Position numbers and translations under genes: made by a program. Shown here piece after piece: positions 40,092-50,147 of a stretch of 64,000 bases of DNA (its first letter is position 1; each line of letters starts with the position of its first letter). The notes under the pieces were generated by a model. That model had not been told where the DNA came from and ran no database searches. It saw nothing but the letters and a program-made list of their open reading frames with translations. Source of the DNA: Deltaproteobacteria bacterium (GTDB lineage Bacteria > Desulfobacterota > Deferrisomatia > Deferrisomatales > JACRMM01); NCBI GenBank assembly GCA_016214985.1, contig JACRMM010000004.1:124001-188000 (forward strand), read 5' to 3'.

Positions 40092-40619
40092 GTGAGCCGC
40101 GCCCTCGGCATCGACCCCGGCTCTCGCGCCACGGGGTTCGGCGTGGTCGATCTGACGGGCAATCGCCTCGTCCACGTGGCCTGCGGGGCCATTCACACCC
40201 CGTCCCGGGCGTCCGCCCCGGAGCGGCTCGCGATCATCTACCGCGGGCTCCTGGACGTGATCGAACGGCACCGGCCCGAGGAGGTCGGCGTCGAGAGCAT
40301 CTTCCAGGCGCGCAACGCCCGCTCGGCGCTCGTGCTCGGTCAGGCGCGGGGCGTGGCTCTCCTCAGCGTCGAGCTGGCCCGACTGCCCATCGTGGAGTAC
40401 ACGCCCATGCAGGTGAAGCTCGCGGTGGTGGGGTACGGCAGGGCGGAGAAGGGCCAGGTGCAGGAGATGGTGCGCCGGCTCCTGGCCCTGCCCGAGGCCG
40501 CGGGCCCCGACGCGTCGGACGCTCTCGCCGTCGCCATCTGCCACCTCCAGACGAGCCGGACGGCCCGCGCGGTCCGCGAGCGCGGCGCCGCACTCGTCCG
40601 CCCACCCGGGCCCCGATGA
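40092..40619 (+). CDS. ruvC: Holliday junction resolvase RuvC
   Basis: The GTG start is three bases after yebC. The 175-residue product has LGIDPGSRATGFGVVDL (first catalytic Asp), GVESIFQARNARSALVLGQARG (Glu), and GPDASDALAVAICHL (two C-terminal Asp). It cuts Holliday junctions in the RuvAB complex. Its stop overlaps the ruvA start (ATGA). Confidence 0.97.
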   Translation: MSRALGIDPGSRATGFGVVDLTGNRLVHVACGAIHTPSRASAPERLAIIYRGLLDVIERHRPEEVGVESIFQARNARSALVLGQARGVALLSVELARLPIVEYTPMQVKLAVVGYGRAEKGQVQEMVRRLLALPEAAGPDASDALAVAICHLQTSRTARAVRERGAALVRPPGPR

Positions 40620-41203
40620 TCGCCAGCGTCTCCGGGCGCCTGGACCGGTCGTCCCCGGGCGAGGTTGTCGTGGACGTCGGGGGGGTCGGGTACCGCCTGC
40701 GAGTGCCCCTCTCCACCTACGCGGCCCTCCCTGCCCCCGGCGCTCCGGTCATCCTTCGCGTCGTCACGGTCGTGCGGGAGGACGAGATCAGCCTCTACGG
40801 CTTCGCCACGGCCGAGGAAGAGGCGTTGTTCGGCCTCCTGCAGGGCGTGTCGGGGGTAGGGCCGAAGCTGGCGCTCAAGATCCTGTCGGGCCTGTCTGCC
40901 GAGGCCCTCGGCCACGCTTTGGGGGCCGGCGACCTGCGGGCCCTCACCGCGGTGCCCGGCGTGGGGCGCAAACTCGCCGAACGGCTGGTGCTCGAGCTTC
41001 GCGACAAGGTCACCCCGGTGGGGACCCTGCCGGCGCGGCGCGGCGTGGTCCGAGTCGAGGAAGATGCGCTCGAGGCGCTGGTCGGCCTCGGGTACCCCGC
41101 CAAGACCGCGCGCCAGGCCCTCGAGAAGACGCGCTCCGCTGGGGCGGCGTCCCTGGAGGAGATCGTGCGGGAGGCGCTCCGCTCCCTGGCGCCGAAGCGC
41201 TGA
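40616..41203 (+). CDS. ruvA: Holliday junction DNA helicase subunit RuvA
   Basis: The 195-residue product has MIASVSGRLDRSSPGEVVVD and VGGVGYRLRVPL (OB-fold), then helix-hairpin-helix motifs GVSGVGPKLALKILSGL and VPGVGRKLAERLVLELRDK, and a C-terminal domain LEALVGLGYPAKTARQAL that contacts RuvB. Start overlaps ruvC. Confidence 0.96.
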   Translation: MIASVSGRLDRSSPGEVVVDVGGVGYRLRVPLSTYAALPAPGAPVILRVVTVVREDEISLYGFATAEEEALFGLLQGVSGVGPKLALKILSGLSAEALGHALGAGDLRALTAVPGVGRKLAERLVLELRDKVTPVGTLPARRGVVRVEEDALEALVGLGYPAKTARQALEKTRSAGAASLEEIVREALRSLAPKR

Positions 41204-41212
41204 GGCTGGCCC

Positions 41213-42229
41213 ATGAGAGAAGACCCGATCGTCAGCGCCGAGCCCCTGGAGGAGGACACTGCCTCCGGGTACGCGCTGCGCCCCGGCACCCTGGAGGATT
41301 ACATCGGCCAGGATCTCTTGCGGCAGAACCTGCGGGTGTTCGTCGAGGCGGCGCGCGGCCGCGGCGAGCCCCTCGACCACGCCCTGTTCTTCGGTCCACC
41401 CGGCCTCGGCAAGACCACGCTGGCGCACATCATTGCTCACGAGATGGGCGTGAACATCGAGACCACATCCGGCCCGGTGGTGGAGAAGCCGGGAGATCTC
41501 GCCGCCATCCTCACGAACCTGCGCGAGGGCGACGTCCTCTTCATCGACGAGATCCACCGGCTGAGCCCGGTCGTGGAAGAGATCCTGTACCCGGCCATGG
41601 AGGACTTTCAGCTCGACCTCCTGATCGGTCAGGGTCCGAGCGCCCGCTCGATCAAGATCGACCTTCCGCGCTTCACGCTCGTGGGGGCTACGACTCGCTC
41701 CGGGCTCCTCACCGCGCCTCTGCGGGACCGCTTCGGGGTGGTGGGGCGGCTGGAGTTCTACAGCCCGGAGGACCTTCATCGGATCGTGCGCCGTTCGGCC
41801 GGCCTGCTGGGCGTGGCGTACACGGACGACGGGGCCTGGGAGATCGCGCGGCGTAGCCGAGGCACGCCGCGCATCGCCAACCGGCTCCTGCGCCGCGTGC
41901 GGGATTTCGCCCAGGTGAGGGGAACCGGGGTGATCACCACCGAGGTCGCGGACCACGCCCTGACGGCCCTGGAGGTGGACGCCGAGGGCCTCGACCGGAT
42001 GGATCGGAGGATCCTGGGGGTGATCGTGGACCAGTTCCGTGGCGGCCCCGTGGGGATCGAGACCCTGGCCGCGTCGCTCAGCGAGGACAAGGACACCCTC
42101 GAAGACGTCTACGAGCCGTACCTCATCCAGCAGGGGTACCTCTGCCGCACAGCCCGGGGCCGGGTTGCGACCGAGGGCGCCTTCCGGCTCCTCGGCCGGC
42201 CGCTGTTTGCCCAGGGAACGCTGCTGTGA
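41213..42229 (+). CDS. ruvB: Holliday junction branch-migration ATPase RuvB
   Basis: The 338-residue product has [19 protein letters not shown], Walker [18 protein letters not shown], Walker [12 protein letters not shown], sensor [18 protein letters not shown] and a C-terminal winged helix ([11 protein letters not shown]-like [17 protein letters not shown]). It drives branch migration on RuvA. Its stop overlaps the GTG of the next cytochrome gene (GTGA). Confidence 0.97.
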   Translation: MREDPIVSAEPLEEDTASGYALRPGTLEDYIGQDLLRQNLRVFVEAARGRGEPLDHALFFGPPGLGKTTLAHIIAHEMGVNIETTSGPVVEKPGDLAAILTNLREGDVLFIDEIHRLSPVVEEILYPAMEDFQLDLLIGQGPSARSIKIDLPRFTLVGATTRSGLLTAPLRDRFGVVGRLEFYSPEDLHRIVRRSAGLLGVAYTDDGAWEIARRSRGTPRIANRLLRRVRDFAQVRGTGVITTEVADHALTALEVDAEGLDRMDRRILGVIVDQFRGGPVGIETLAASLSEDKDTLEDVYEPYLIQQGYLCRTARGRVATEGAFRLLGRPLFAQGTLL

Positions 42230-43209
42230 GAGCCGCGCAGACGCCGGCGGCCCTCGGCGGAGCGGGACTGGCTCTCCTCGCGGTCGTCGCCCTAGCGGGT
42301 GTGTCGACCCCCGTCTCGGCCGCGGCCCCCAAGGGGCACAACCAGATCCTGTCGAAGCGGTGGTTCCACGGGCCCGTGGCCGACGACAACTGCACGGTGT
42401 GCCACACGATCCACGGCGCCGGGGTCGCGAAGGCGCTCAAGGCGCCGATCCCGAAGCTCTGCTACCAGTGCCACGAGAACGTGGCGGCCAAGGATGTGGT
42501 CCACGAGCCCGTGGGGGAGGGCCGGTGCACCGACTGCCACGAGGTACACACGAGCGACGTCCGCCCGCTGCTCGTGAAAAAGATCCCAGAGCTGTGCCTC
42601 GGGTGCCACGCCCTCGACGAGCAGCACAAGACCCGAGGCACGGTGTGCACGGGGTGCCACGGGGTGCACTCGTCGGAGACCTCCCGATTCCTCGACGGAG
42701 GACAGTCGCGCAACTGCGGTCAGTGCCACAAGGACAAGCGCGAAGGGGAGTGGGTGCACGCCCCGGCCCGGGAGGGAAAGTGCCTCTCCTGCCACTTCAC
42801 GCACCCCGACCCCCGCTTCCGGGTGCAGCGGTTTCGGGAGGAGTTTCCGGCCGGGCCGGCGGCGGCCGTGGAGAAGCAGGGCCCCAACGCCTACGCGCTC
42901 TGCGACAGCTGCCATCCTCAGGCCCTGCACGACGATCCGTCGCACCGGGACACGCAGTTTCGCACCGCCAAGCTGAACCTGCACCATCGCCACGTGCGCG
43001 GGGCGAAGGGCGTCTCGTGCGCCGTGTGCCACGACCTGCACTCGACGCGGGCGCCGGCGCTCATGAACGAGTGGGTGCGCCTGCCCGGGAAGCAGTCGAA
43101 GCCCATGCAGTTCCTGCGCTTCGACGCAGGGGGAAGCTGCGGCCCGGTGTGTCACGCTCCGGCCACCTACCTCCGCGACGGCAAGGCCGAGTTCGGGGAG
43201 GAGGAGTGA
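42226..43209 (+). CDS. Ten-heme c-type cytochrome, exported
   Basis: The GTG start overlaps the ruvB stop. The 327-residue product has a signal peptide ([24 protein letters not shown]). Heme motifs are CTVCH, CYQCH, CTDCH, CLGCH, CTGCH, CGQCH, CLSCH, CDSCH, CAVCH and CGPVCH (a CX3CH site). Many carry a following His (CHTIH, CHEVH, CHGVH), the doubled-CXXCH arrangement. Overlap with ruvB indicates transcription from the ruv promoter. No protein partner other than the next cytochrome is evident. Confidence 0.92.
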   Translation: MRAAQTPAALGGAGLALLAVVALAGVSTPVSAAAPKGHNQILSKRWFHGPVADDNCTVCHTIHGAGVAKALKAPIPKLCYQCHENVAAKDVVHEPVGEGRCTDCHEVHTSDVRPLLVKKIPELCLGCHALDEQHKTRGTVCTGCHGVHSSETSRFLDGGQSRNCGQCHKDKREGEWVHAPAREGKCLSCHFTHPDPRFRVQRFREEFPAGPAAAVEKQGPNAYALCDSCHPQALHDDPSHRDTQFRTAKLNLHHRHVRGAKGVSCAVCHDLHSTRAPALMNEWVRLPGKQSKPMQFLRFDAGGSCGPVCHAPATYLRDGKAEFGEEE

Positions 43210-43634
43210 TGCGGTTCGTGCCAGTGCTCCTGGCCTGGATCGGTTTCGCCGTGCTGGCTCGTGCCGCCGACGACCAGACCGTCTTTCGCTACATGGGGGT
43301 CAAGTGGTGCACGGGGTGCCACTCCCGGGAGAGCTCCAACCCGAAGCTCCGGGTGTTCCACTCCTGGGAGGGCTCGGCCCACGCGAAGGCGTGGGAGGTG
43401 CTTCCGGAAGAGGACCGCGCGAATCCCGCGTGCCTGAAGTGCCACACGACGGGCTACGGGATGCCGTGGCGGTCGGAGACGACGGCCGAAGACCTGAGGG
43501 GCGTGCAGTGCGAGGCGTGCCACGGCCCGGGCAGCCACTACTATACCTGGAACGTCATGAAGAGCCGCCCGCTCGCCCTGTCCCGCGGGCTCTGGCTCCC
43601 TACGCGAGAGGTCTGCGCGAAGTGTCACTACTAG
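43209..43634 (+). CDS. Four-heme c-type cytochrome, exported
   Basis: The ATG shares one base with the previous stop (TGATG). The 141-residue product has a signal peptide ([19 protein letters not shown]), then CTGCH, CLKCH, CEACHGPGSHYY and a C-terminal CAKCH. The first site is in KWCTGCHSRES and the GPGSHY segment resembles cytochrome c554-like proteins. It probably exchanges electrons with the ten-heme neighbour. Confidence 0.9.
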   Translation: MRFVPVLLAWIGFAVLARAADDQTVFRYMGVKWCTGCHSRESSNPKLRVFHSWEGSAHAKAWEVLPEEDRANPACLKCHTTGYGMPWRSETTAEDLRGVQCEACHGPGSHYYTWNVMKSRPLALSRGLWLPTREVCAKCHY

Positions 43635-43666
43635 GTCCGCAGCCGCTGCGGCGAAGGACGCGGACG

Positions 43667-44728
43667 TTGCGCCTGGGCCCCGTGGCCGTAGGGGGGGACG
43701 CTCCCGTGAGCGTCCAGTCGATGACCAATACCGACACGCGCGACGCGACCGCTACGCTCGCACAGTTGGGGCGGCTCGAAGCCGCCGGGTGCGAGGTCGC
43801 CCGCCTGGCGGTGCCCGACGCCGCCGCGGCCGCCGCGCTGCGGACGATCCGGCGCGGCACGGTGCTGCCGCTGGTGGCCGACATTCACTTCGACCATCGC
43901 CTCGCCCTTGCGGCGCTCGAGGCCGGGGTCGACGGCCTGCGGATCAATCCCGGGAACATCGGGCCGCGCTGGAAGGTCGAGGAAGTCGTGCGGGCCGCTC
44001 GGGAGCGCGCCGCGCCGATTCGGATCGGCGTCAACGCAGGGAGCCTGGAAAAGGAGCTTCTCGCCCGTCACGGGGGGCCCACGGCCGAGGCCATGGTCGA
44101 GAGCGCTCTCGGCCACATCCGGATCCTCGAAGATCTGGACTACCGCGAGATCAAGGTGAGCCTCAAGGGATCGCGAGTCCCTCAGACCGTAGCCGCCTAC
44201 CGCATCCTGGCGGAGCGGTGCGACTACCCCTTCCACGTGGGCATCACCGAAGCCGGCACGGTGTTTCGGGGCAGCGTGAAGAGCGGGGTGGGGATCGGCA
44301 TCCTCCTCTTCCTGGGGCTCGGCGATACCCTGCGGGTGAGCCTCACGGGCGACCCGGTGCGGGAGGTCGAGGTGGGGTTCTGGATCCTCCAGGCCCTGGG
44401 CCTTCGCCGCCGCGGGGTCGAGGTCATCTCGTGCCCCACCTGCGGCCGCACCCGGGTCGGCCTGATCGCGCTCGCCGAGGAGGTCGAGCGGAGGCTGGCG
44501 GGCGTGACCGAGCCGCTCACGGTCGCGGTCATGGGCTGCGAGGTCAACGGCCCGGGTGAGGCGCGGGAGGCCGACGTGGGCGTGGCCTGCGGCAAGGGCG
44601 TCGGCCTGCTGCTGCGCAAGGGCGAGGTCGTGCGCAGGGTACCCGAGGCCGAGATCGCCGACGCCCTGGTGGCGGAGGTCGAAGCCATGGCGGCGCGATG
44701 GGCATCCGCGCAGCCGGGCTGTCCCTAG
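43667..44728 (+). CDS. ispG: 4-Hydroxy-3-methylbut-2-enyl diphosphate synthase
   Basis: I chose the TTG at 43667, with GAAGGA upstream, which leaves RLGPVAVGGDAPVSVQSMTNT; a CTG at 43646 would retain more of the family's N-terminal RR-TR motif. The product is about 353 residues. It has a TIM barrel (VADIHFDHRLAL, GVNAGSLEKELL) and the 4Fe-4S site ISCPTCGRT with a third Cys in AVMGCEVNGPGEAREAD. It makes HMBPP in the MEP isoprenoid pathway. Confidence 0.9.
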   Translation: MRLGPVAVGGDAPVSVQSMTNTDTRDATATLAQLGRLEAAGCEVARLAVPDAAAAAALRTIRRGTVLPLVADIHFDHRLALAALEAGVDGLRINPGNIGPRWKVEEVVRAARERAAPIRIGVNAGSLEKELLARHGGPTAEAMVESALGHIRILEDLDYREIKVSLKGSRVPQTVAAYRILAERCDYPFHVGITEAGTVFRGSVKSGVGIGILLFLGLGDTLRVSLTGDPVREVEVGFWILQALGLRRRGVEVISCPTCGRTRVGLIALAEEVERRLAGVTEPLTVAVMGCEVNGPGEAREADVGVACGKGVGLLLRKGEVVRRVPEAEIADALVAEVEAMAARWASAQPGCP

Positions 44729-44738
44729 GAGCGAGAAG

Positions 44739-45443
44739 ATGGCAGATCAGGCGACGAAGAGGGCGGAGTACGCACACCGTCACCGGCCGCCCCGCCTGTG
44801 TGACGCTGTACTCTTTGACCTCGACGGCACCCTCCTGGACAGCCTGGAGGATCTGGCCGATTCGATGAACGAGGTGCTCCGGAGCGCGGGGTTCCCCGGA
44901 CATTCGACGGCGGCGTATCGGTACTTCGTAGGCGACGGGATGGAGGTCCTCGTGCGCCGGGCCGTGCCGGCCGACCGGGCCGACGAGGCGATGGTGGGGG
45001 CGTGCCTCGCGGCCATGCGGGAGGAGTACGGCCGACGGTATGCCGTCAAGACCCGGCCCTATCCGGGGGTGCCGGAGCTCCTCGACGGCCTGGAGGCCCG
45101 CGGGGTGCGCACGGCCGTGTTCACCAACAAGCCCCACGACGCCGCGGTGCAGATGGTGGGAAAGCTCCTGGGCCGCTGGCGCTTCGAACAGGTGCTCGGA
45201 CAGCGGCCGGGGTTTCCCCGGAAGCCCGATCCTTCCGGCGCGCTGGAAGTCACCCGACGCATGGGCCTCGACGCGCGTCGGTTCCTCTACCTTGGCGACA
45301 CGGCCACCGACATGTTGACCGCGCGGGCCGCGGGCATGCGGCCCGTGGGCGCGCTGTGGGGTTTTCGCACCCGCGAGGAGCTCGAGGCGGCCGGCGCCGA
45401 AGTCCTGATCGAGACGCCCCCGGAGCTCCTCGAGCACCTCTGA
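44739..45443 (+). CDS. gph: HAD-family phosphatase, phosphoglycolate phosphatase-like
   Basis: AGGAGCGAG precedes the ATG. The 234-residue product has the HAD nucleophile DAVLFDLDGTLLDSLEDLA, a helical cap, TNKPHDAAVQMV, and C-terminal GFPRKPDPSGALEV and LGDTATDMLTARAAGM. It fits Gph, which removes 2-phosphoglycolate formed during DNA end repair; exact substrate is not proven. It follows ispG by 10 bases. About 260 bases with no gene separate it from proS. Confidence 0.85.
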   Translation: MADQATKRAEYAHRHRPPRLCDAVLFDLDGTLLDSLEDLADSMNEVLRSAGFPGHSTAAYRYFVGDGMEVLVRRAVPADRADEAMVGACLAAMREEYGRRYAVKTRPYPGVPELLDGLEARGVRTAVFTNKPHDAAVQMVGKLLGRWRFEQVLGQRPGFPRKPDPSGALEVTRRMGLDARRFLYLGDTATDMLTARAAGMRPVGALWGFRTREELEAAGAEVLIETPPELLEHL

Positions 45444-45701
45444 CCCCGCCGCACCCTACTGGCGTTGACGGAAGGCTCGAGGGACGGCGGGCGGGGACAG
45501 CGGAGCCCGACGCGGCCACTTCCAGAGCTTCGAATGTCGCATCGCGCCATGCGGAGTCGGCCCTGCCCGGCGGCCTGTGCTCTGCCAAGCCAATGCCACG
45601 GAGCCGCGCTCCTCGCGCACCGCCCCGGGGCCGCCTCTTGCCCCTCCGAAGCCCCTGATGTATACGACGGCGAACGCCAACTCTGCCACCTCGAGGTCCC
45701 C

Positions 45702-47417
45702 ATGAACTTCTCCAGGCTCCTGATCCCCACCCTCAAGGAAGAGCCCGCCGAGGCCGAGGTCGTCAGTCACAAGCTGATGCTTCGGGCCGGCTGCATCCGA
45801 AAGCTCGCCGCGGGCATCTACTCCTACCTGCCGGCCGGCCTTCGGGTGATCCAGAAGGTCGAGCGGATCATCCGGGAGGAGATGAACCGAGCCGGTGCTC
45901 AGGAGGTGCTCCTGCCGGCGGTCCAGCCCGCTGAGCTGTGGAAGGAGTCGGGGCGCTGGGACTTCTACGGGCCCGAGCTCCTTCGCTTCAAGGACCGCCA
46001 CGCCCGAGACTGCTGCCTGGGCCCGACCCACGAGGAGGTCATTACCGACCTTGTGCGCCGCGAGGTCCAGAGCTACCGCCAACTGCCCCTGAACCTCTAC
46101 CAGATCCAGACGAAGTTCCGGGACGAGATCCGGCCTCGCTTCGGGCTCATGCGGGGACGTGAGTTCATCATGAAGGATGCCTACTCCTTCGACGCGGACG
46201 AGGCCGGGGCCGAAGAAAGCTACCGAGCGATGCGAGACGCCTACGTGCGGATCTTCGAGCGCTGCGGGCTGGAGTTCGTGGCCGTGGAGGCCGACTCGGG
46301 CACGATCGGGGGGAGCTTCTCCCACGAGTTCATGGTGCTCGCCGAGTCGGGCGAAGACGCCATCGCTGCGTGCCGCTCCTGCGGCTACGGCGCCAATACT
46401 GAAAAGGCCGAGGCGGCGGCCGGCCACGACGTGTTCCCGACCGGTACCGAGGGGGCCCTCGAGCTCGTGGCGACTCCGGAAAAGCGCTCGATCGAGGAGG
46501 TGACGGCCTTCCTTGGAGTAACGCCCAAGGCGGTCGCCAAGACGCTCGTCTTCGACACGGACAAGGGACTCGTGGCAGTGTGCGTGCGCGGCGACCACGA
46601 GGCCAATCCGGCGAAGGTGAAGAACCTCGTGGGGGCCAACGCCGTCGAGCTCGCCTCCGAGGCGGCCGTGGCCCAGGCCACCGGTGCGCCCGTGGGCTTC
46701 GCAGGCCCCGTGGGTCTGACGATCCCCGTGTACCTGGACCGCGGTCTCGAGGGGGTCGGCGGGCTCGTGGTGGGAGCGAACCAGGCCGATGCCCACTACC
46801 GGAATGCGGTGGCCGACCGCGACTTCACGGTCGCGGGATGGGCCGACCTGCGGGTGATCCGGGAGGGTGACCCCTGCCCCCGGTGCGGGGTCCCGGTGGT
46901 CGTGAAACGCGGCATCGAGGTCGGCCATATCTTCAAGCTCGGGACCAAATACTCCGAGGCCCTCCAGGCGACCTACCTCGACGACCAGGGCCGGGAGCAG
47001 ATGATCGTCATGGGCTGCTACGGCATCGGTGTGGGACGCACGGCCGCGGCGGCCATCGAGCAGAACCACGACGCCGACGGCATCGTGTGGCCCGTGCCGC
47101 TCGCGCCTTGGGAAGTCGTCCTCCTGCCGCTCCAGGTCAAGGACGAGGCGACCCGCACCGCGACCGAGGGGCTCAGGGCGGCGATCGAGGCGCGGGGTGT
47201 GGAGGTCCTGGTGGACGACCGGGACGAGCGCCCCGGTGTCAAATTCAAGGACGCCGACCTCCTGGGTGTGCCGCTGCGGATCACGATCGGCGCCAAGGGG
47301 CTGGCGGCCGGAGTGGCCGAGATCAAGGAGCGGGCGACCAGGGCCGAGCACAGGATCCCCCTCGGCGAGGCGGCCGAGTGGGCGAGCCGGTGGGTGGTGG
47401 AGCGGCGCACCCGTTGA
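45702..47417 (+). CDS. proS: Prolyl-tRNA synthetase
   Basis: The ATG at 45702 gives 571 residues, the normal bacterial length; the open frame upstream lacks similarity. Class II motifs are present ([53 protein letters not shown]), with an intact insertion (INS) domain for Ala-tRNA(Pro) editing and a C-terminal anticodon domain ([21 protein letters not shown]). Confidence 0.97.
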   Translation: MNFSRLLIPTLKEEPAEAEVVSHKLMLRAGCIRKLAAGIYSYLPAGLRVIQKVERIIREEMNRAGAQEVLLPAVQPAELWKESGRWDFYGPELLRFKDRHARDCCLGPTHEEVITDLVRREVQSYRQLPLNLYQIQTKFRDEIRPRFGLMRGREFIMKDAYSFDADEAGAEESYRAMRDAYVRIFERCGLEFVAVEADSGTIGGSFSHEFMVLAESGEDAIAACRSCGYGANTEKAEAAAGHDVFPTGTEGALELVATPEKRSIEEVTAFLGVTPKAVAKTLVFDTDKGLVAVCVRGDHEANPAKVKNLVGANAVELASEAAVAQATGAPVGFAGPVGLTIPVYLDRGLEGVGGLVVGANQADAHYRNAVADRDFTVAGWADLRVIREGDPCPRCGVPVVVKRGIEVGHIFKLGTKYSEALQATYLDDQGREQMIVMGCYGIGVGRTAAAAIEQNHDADGIVWPVPLAPWEVVLLPLQVKDEATRTATEGLRAAIEARGVEVLVDDRDERPGVKFKDADLLGVPLRITIGAKGLAAGVAEIKERATRAEHRIPLGEAAEWASRWVVERRTR

Positions 47418-47503
47418 TGGTGCGAAGGACGCCGCCCACGGGGCTGCCGAGAGACGGTTCACCACAGCCGATGCACCGACCACCCAAGCAGGAGGTACCC
47501 GAC

Positions 47504-47797
47504 ATGCTCTCCGTCATTGCAAAACTGCCCGTCCAGGAAGGGAAGATCGACGAAGCCATCGCGACGCTGCGCGAGCTGATGGGGCACGTGGCCCAGGAGG
47601 AGGGCACGCTGCTGTACACGATGAACCGGGCCCGGAACGCTCCCAACACGATCGTGATGATCGAACGGTACCGCGACAAGGCGGCGCTGACCGCCCACTC
47701 CTCGTCTGCGCACTTCAAGGCGCTCTTTCCGAAGCTCCAGGGCTTCTTGTCCGGCGAGCCCGAGATCTCGGTCTTGGAAGAGCTCCACAGCACCTGA
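47504..47797 (+). CDS. Antibiotic-biosynthesis-monooxygenase (ABM) domain protein
   Basis: GCAGGAGG precedes the ATG. The 97-residue product is a single ABM ferredoxin-like domain: MLSVIAKLPVQEGKIDEAIA, GTLLYTMNRARN, MIERYRDKAALTAHSSSAHFKAL. Such proteins act on quinones or as aldehyde-handling dimers; the substrate is not known. It precedes the Mo-enzyme by about 180 bases. Confidence 0.85.
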   Translation: MLSVIAKLPVQEGKIDEAIATLRELMGHVAQEEGTLLYTMNRARNAPNTIVMIERYRDKAALTAHSSSAHFKALFPKLQGFLSGEPEISVLEELHST

Positions 47798-47980
47798 GCG
47801 AGGCGGGGCGTCGCCCTGCGGGTCCACGCGCCGGTACCCCCCATGGACCCCGCGTCCCTACCCGTGGGATCGAGTCCTGCTACACTGGTCCCGTCGCGCC
47901 GCGATGAGGAGCGTCCTCGTCGTGCCGGGCGACTCGGATGCGGCGGATTCAGGGGCCCAGCGCCTGGACAGGAGAGAGCC

Positions 47981-50128
47981 ATGACCTCGACCGATGCCTC
48001 GGGCAGCGCGCGACGCGTGCGGACCGCATGCTCCTACGATTGCGGCGGGCGGTGCCTGCTCGAAGTGGAGGTGTCGGGCGACCGCGTCCAGCACATCGGT
48101 ACGGACGCGGCCCCGGACTCCCGCGTGCAGGCTTGCGGCCGGGGGCTCGCCCAGGGAGAGGTGGCCCGGGCCCCCGACCGGCTCACCCGGCCCCTGCGGC
48201 GCGTCGGGGAACGCGGCAGCGGAGACTTCGTGCCCATCTCCTGGGACGAGGCGCTGACCACGGTGGCCGGGGAGCTGGCCCGGGTAAGGGACCACCACGG
48301 CCCGGAGTCGGTGTTCCTGATGGACTCCTACGGCTCCCTGGGGGCTCTCCACAACACCTCCAACACGGCGCGCCGGTTCTTCTCCCTCTTCGGAGGCTCC
48401 ACGACCCGTTGGGGCAACACCTCCCTGGAGGGGGCGATCTTTGCCTCCCGCGCCACCTTCGGCGCGGCCCTCACGGGTTCGACCCGCGACACCTTCCTCT
48501 CGTCACGGCTCATCTTCCTGTGGGGGTGGAACCCCGTGGTCACGCGGTTCGGCCCGGACACCGTGGGCTACCTGGAGAAGGCCCGGCAGGGGGGAGCGCG
48601 GATCGTCTGCGTGGACCCGCGCCGGAGCCCATCGGCCGTTGCCCTGGCCGACGAATGGGTTCCCATTCGGCCGGGCACGGATGCGGCGATGCTCATTGCC
48701 ATGGCCCACGTGATGATCACCGAGGGTCTGCACGACCGGAGCTTCCTCGCGACGCACACCGCCGGCTTCGATCTCTTCGCCGACTCCGTCCGAGGCACGG
48801 CGGACGGCGTGCCCAAGACGCCTCAGTGGGCCGAGGCCATCACGGGCGTTCCGGCCCGGACGATTGAGCGGCTTGCCCGAGAGTACGCCACGATCCGGCC
48901 GGCGGCCCTCTGCGCCGGGTGGGCGCCGGGGCGCAGCGCCTTCGGGGAGCAGTACCACCGAGCGGCCCAGGTACTGTGCGCGATGACCGGCAACCTCGGG
49001 GTCGAGGGCGGCTGGGTGGCAGGCGGTACGGGCATCCTGCCCCTGGGCTCGCTGGCCAAGTCGCTTCCCGTGCCCAAGGCCTCCGGCCCGGTGCTCCACG
49101 GCACCGAGCTCTACGACGCGCTGCTTCGGGGCAAGGCGGGGGGGTACCCGGCCGATCTGAAGCTCCTCTACGTGGTCGGGAGCAACTTCCTCAACCAATT
49201 CTTGAACGTGAACCACGGAGTCGAGGCCCTCAAGGCGCCCGAGTTCGTGGTCGCCCACGAGCTGTTTCTGACGCCGACGGCCCGCCACGCCGACGTCGTG
49301 CTGCCGGTCACCCACTTCCTGGAGCGGGACGACGTCGGTCAGCCCTGGGCCGGGGGACCCTACGTCATGGGCATGGAGAAGGCCCTGGAGCCGCTGGGGG
49401 AGACCCGATCGGACCTGGAGATCTTCACGGAGCTCGCCTCGCGGCTCGGGATCGCGGACTACAACGGCAAGACGGACGCCGAGTGGCTCCGGGAGTTCGT
49501 CGCGGCGACCCCCGGTCTGCCGGCGTTCGAGACCCTGAAGCGCGAGGGTGTCCACCGACTCGACCCCGACCGGCCCTGGGTCGCGTTTCGCGAACAGATC
49601 GAGGACCCGACCGGTCACCCCTTCCGGACCCCTTCGGGGAAGATCGAGATCTACAGCCAGAAGCTGGCCGAGCTCGGGGATCCGCTGATCCCGCCGGTCC
49701 CCACGTTCCTGACGGCCTGGGAGGGGCCGGGTCACGCGCTCGCCGCCCGCTACCCCCTTCAGCTCGTGAGCCCCCACTCCCGGGGCCGAATCAACTCCCA
49801 GGGCGGCAACATCCCGCGCTTGAAGGCCCTGGCCGACGATGAGCTCTGGCTCAACCCTGAGGACGCGGCGCACCGGGGCATCGCCTCGGGCGACCGGGTC
49901 CGGGTTTCCAGCGACCGCGGGGAGCTCTCGGTCATCGCGAGGGTCACCGACCGGATCGTGCCCGGGGTCGTGAGCCTGGACGCGGGCGCGTGGTATCGGC
50001 CCGATGGGACCGGCGTAGACCGGGGCGGCTCGGTCAACGTGCTCACCGGCGGTCGCCGCTCGCCGGGCGGCGCGTTTCCCGGGAGCACATGCCTCGTGGA
50101 GGTCGACAAGGAGGCGCCGCAACGGTAG
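47981..50128 (+). CDS. Cytosolic molybdopterin oxidoreductase (DMSO-reductase superfamily)
   Basis: CAGGAGAG precedes the ATG. The 715-residue product has no TAT signal. The Fe-S motif is ACSYDCGGRCLLEVE (CX3CX3C) with a fourth Cys in VQACGRG. Mo-cofactor signatures include NTSLEGAIFASRATFGA, IRPGTDAAMLIAMAHVMI, LTPTARHADVVLPVTHFLE and the C-terminal LVSPHSRGRINSQGGN and GIASGDRVRVSSDRGEL. It is closest in layout to DmsA/BisC-like enzymes. No electron-transfer subunit is adjacent, so it may reduce S- or N-oxides in the cytoplasm; that is inference. Confidence 0.85.
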   Translation: MTSTDASGSARRVRTACSYDCGGRCLLEVEVSGDRVQHIGTDAAPDSRVQACGRGLAQGEVARAPDRLTRPLRRVGERGSGDFVPISWDEALTTVAGELARVRDHHGPESVFLMDSYGSLGALHNTSNTARRFFSLFGGSTTRWGNTSLEGAIFASRATFGAALTGSTRDTFLSSRLIFLWGWNPVVTRFGPDTVGYLEKARQGGARIVCVDPRRSPSAVALADEWVPIRPGTDAAMLIAMAHVMITEGLHDRSFLATHTAGFDLFADSVRGTADGVPKTPQWAEAITGVPARTIERLAREYATIRPAALCAGWAPGRSAFGEQYHRAAQVLCAMTGNLGVEGGWVAGGTGILPLGSLAKSLPVPKASGPVLHGTELYDALLRGKAGGYPADLKLLYVVGSNFLNQFLNVNHGVEALKAPEFVVAHELFLTPTARHADVVLPVTHFLERDDVGQPWAGGPYVMGMEKALEPLGETRSDLEIFTELASRLGIADYNGKTDAEWLREFVAATPGLPAFETLKREGVHRLDPDRPWVAFREQIEDPTGHPFRTPSGKIEIYSQKLAELGDPLIPPVPTFLTAWEGPGHALAARYPLQLVSPHSRGRINSQGGNIPRLKALADDELWLNPEDAAHRGIASGDRVRVSSDRGELSVIARVTDRIVPGVVSLDAGAWYRPDGTGVDRGGSVNVLTGGRRSPGGAFPGSTCLVEVDKEAPQR

Positions 50129-50147
50129 GGCGTCTGGCCGGGACCTC

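Noticed and set aside
45444-45701. Extension of proS upstream of 45702
   Set aside because: The extra codons have no ProRS similarity, and 571 residues is the normal length.
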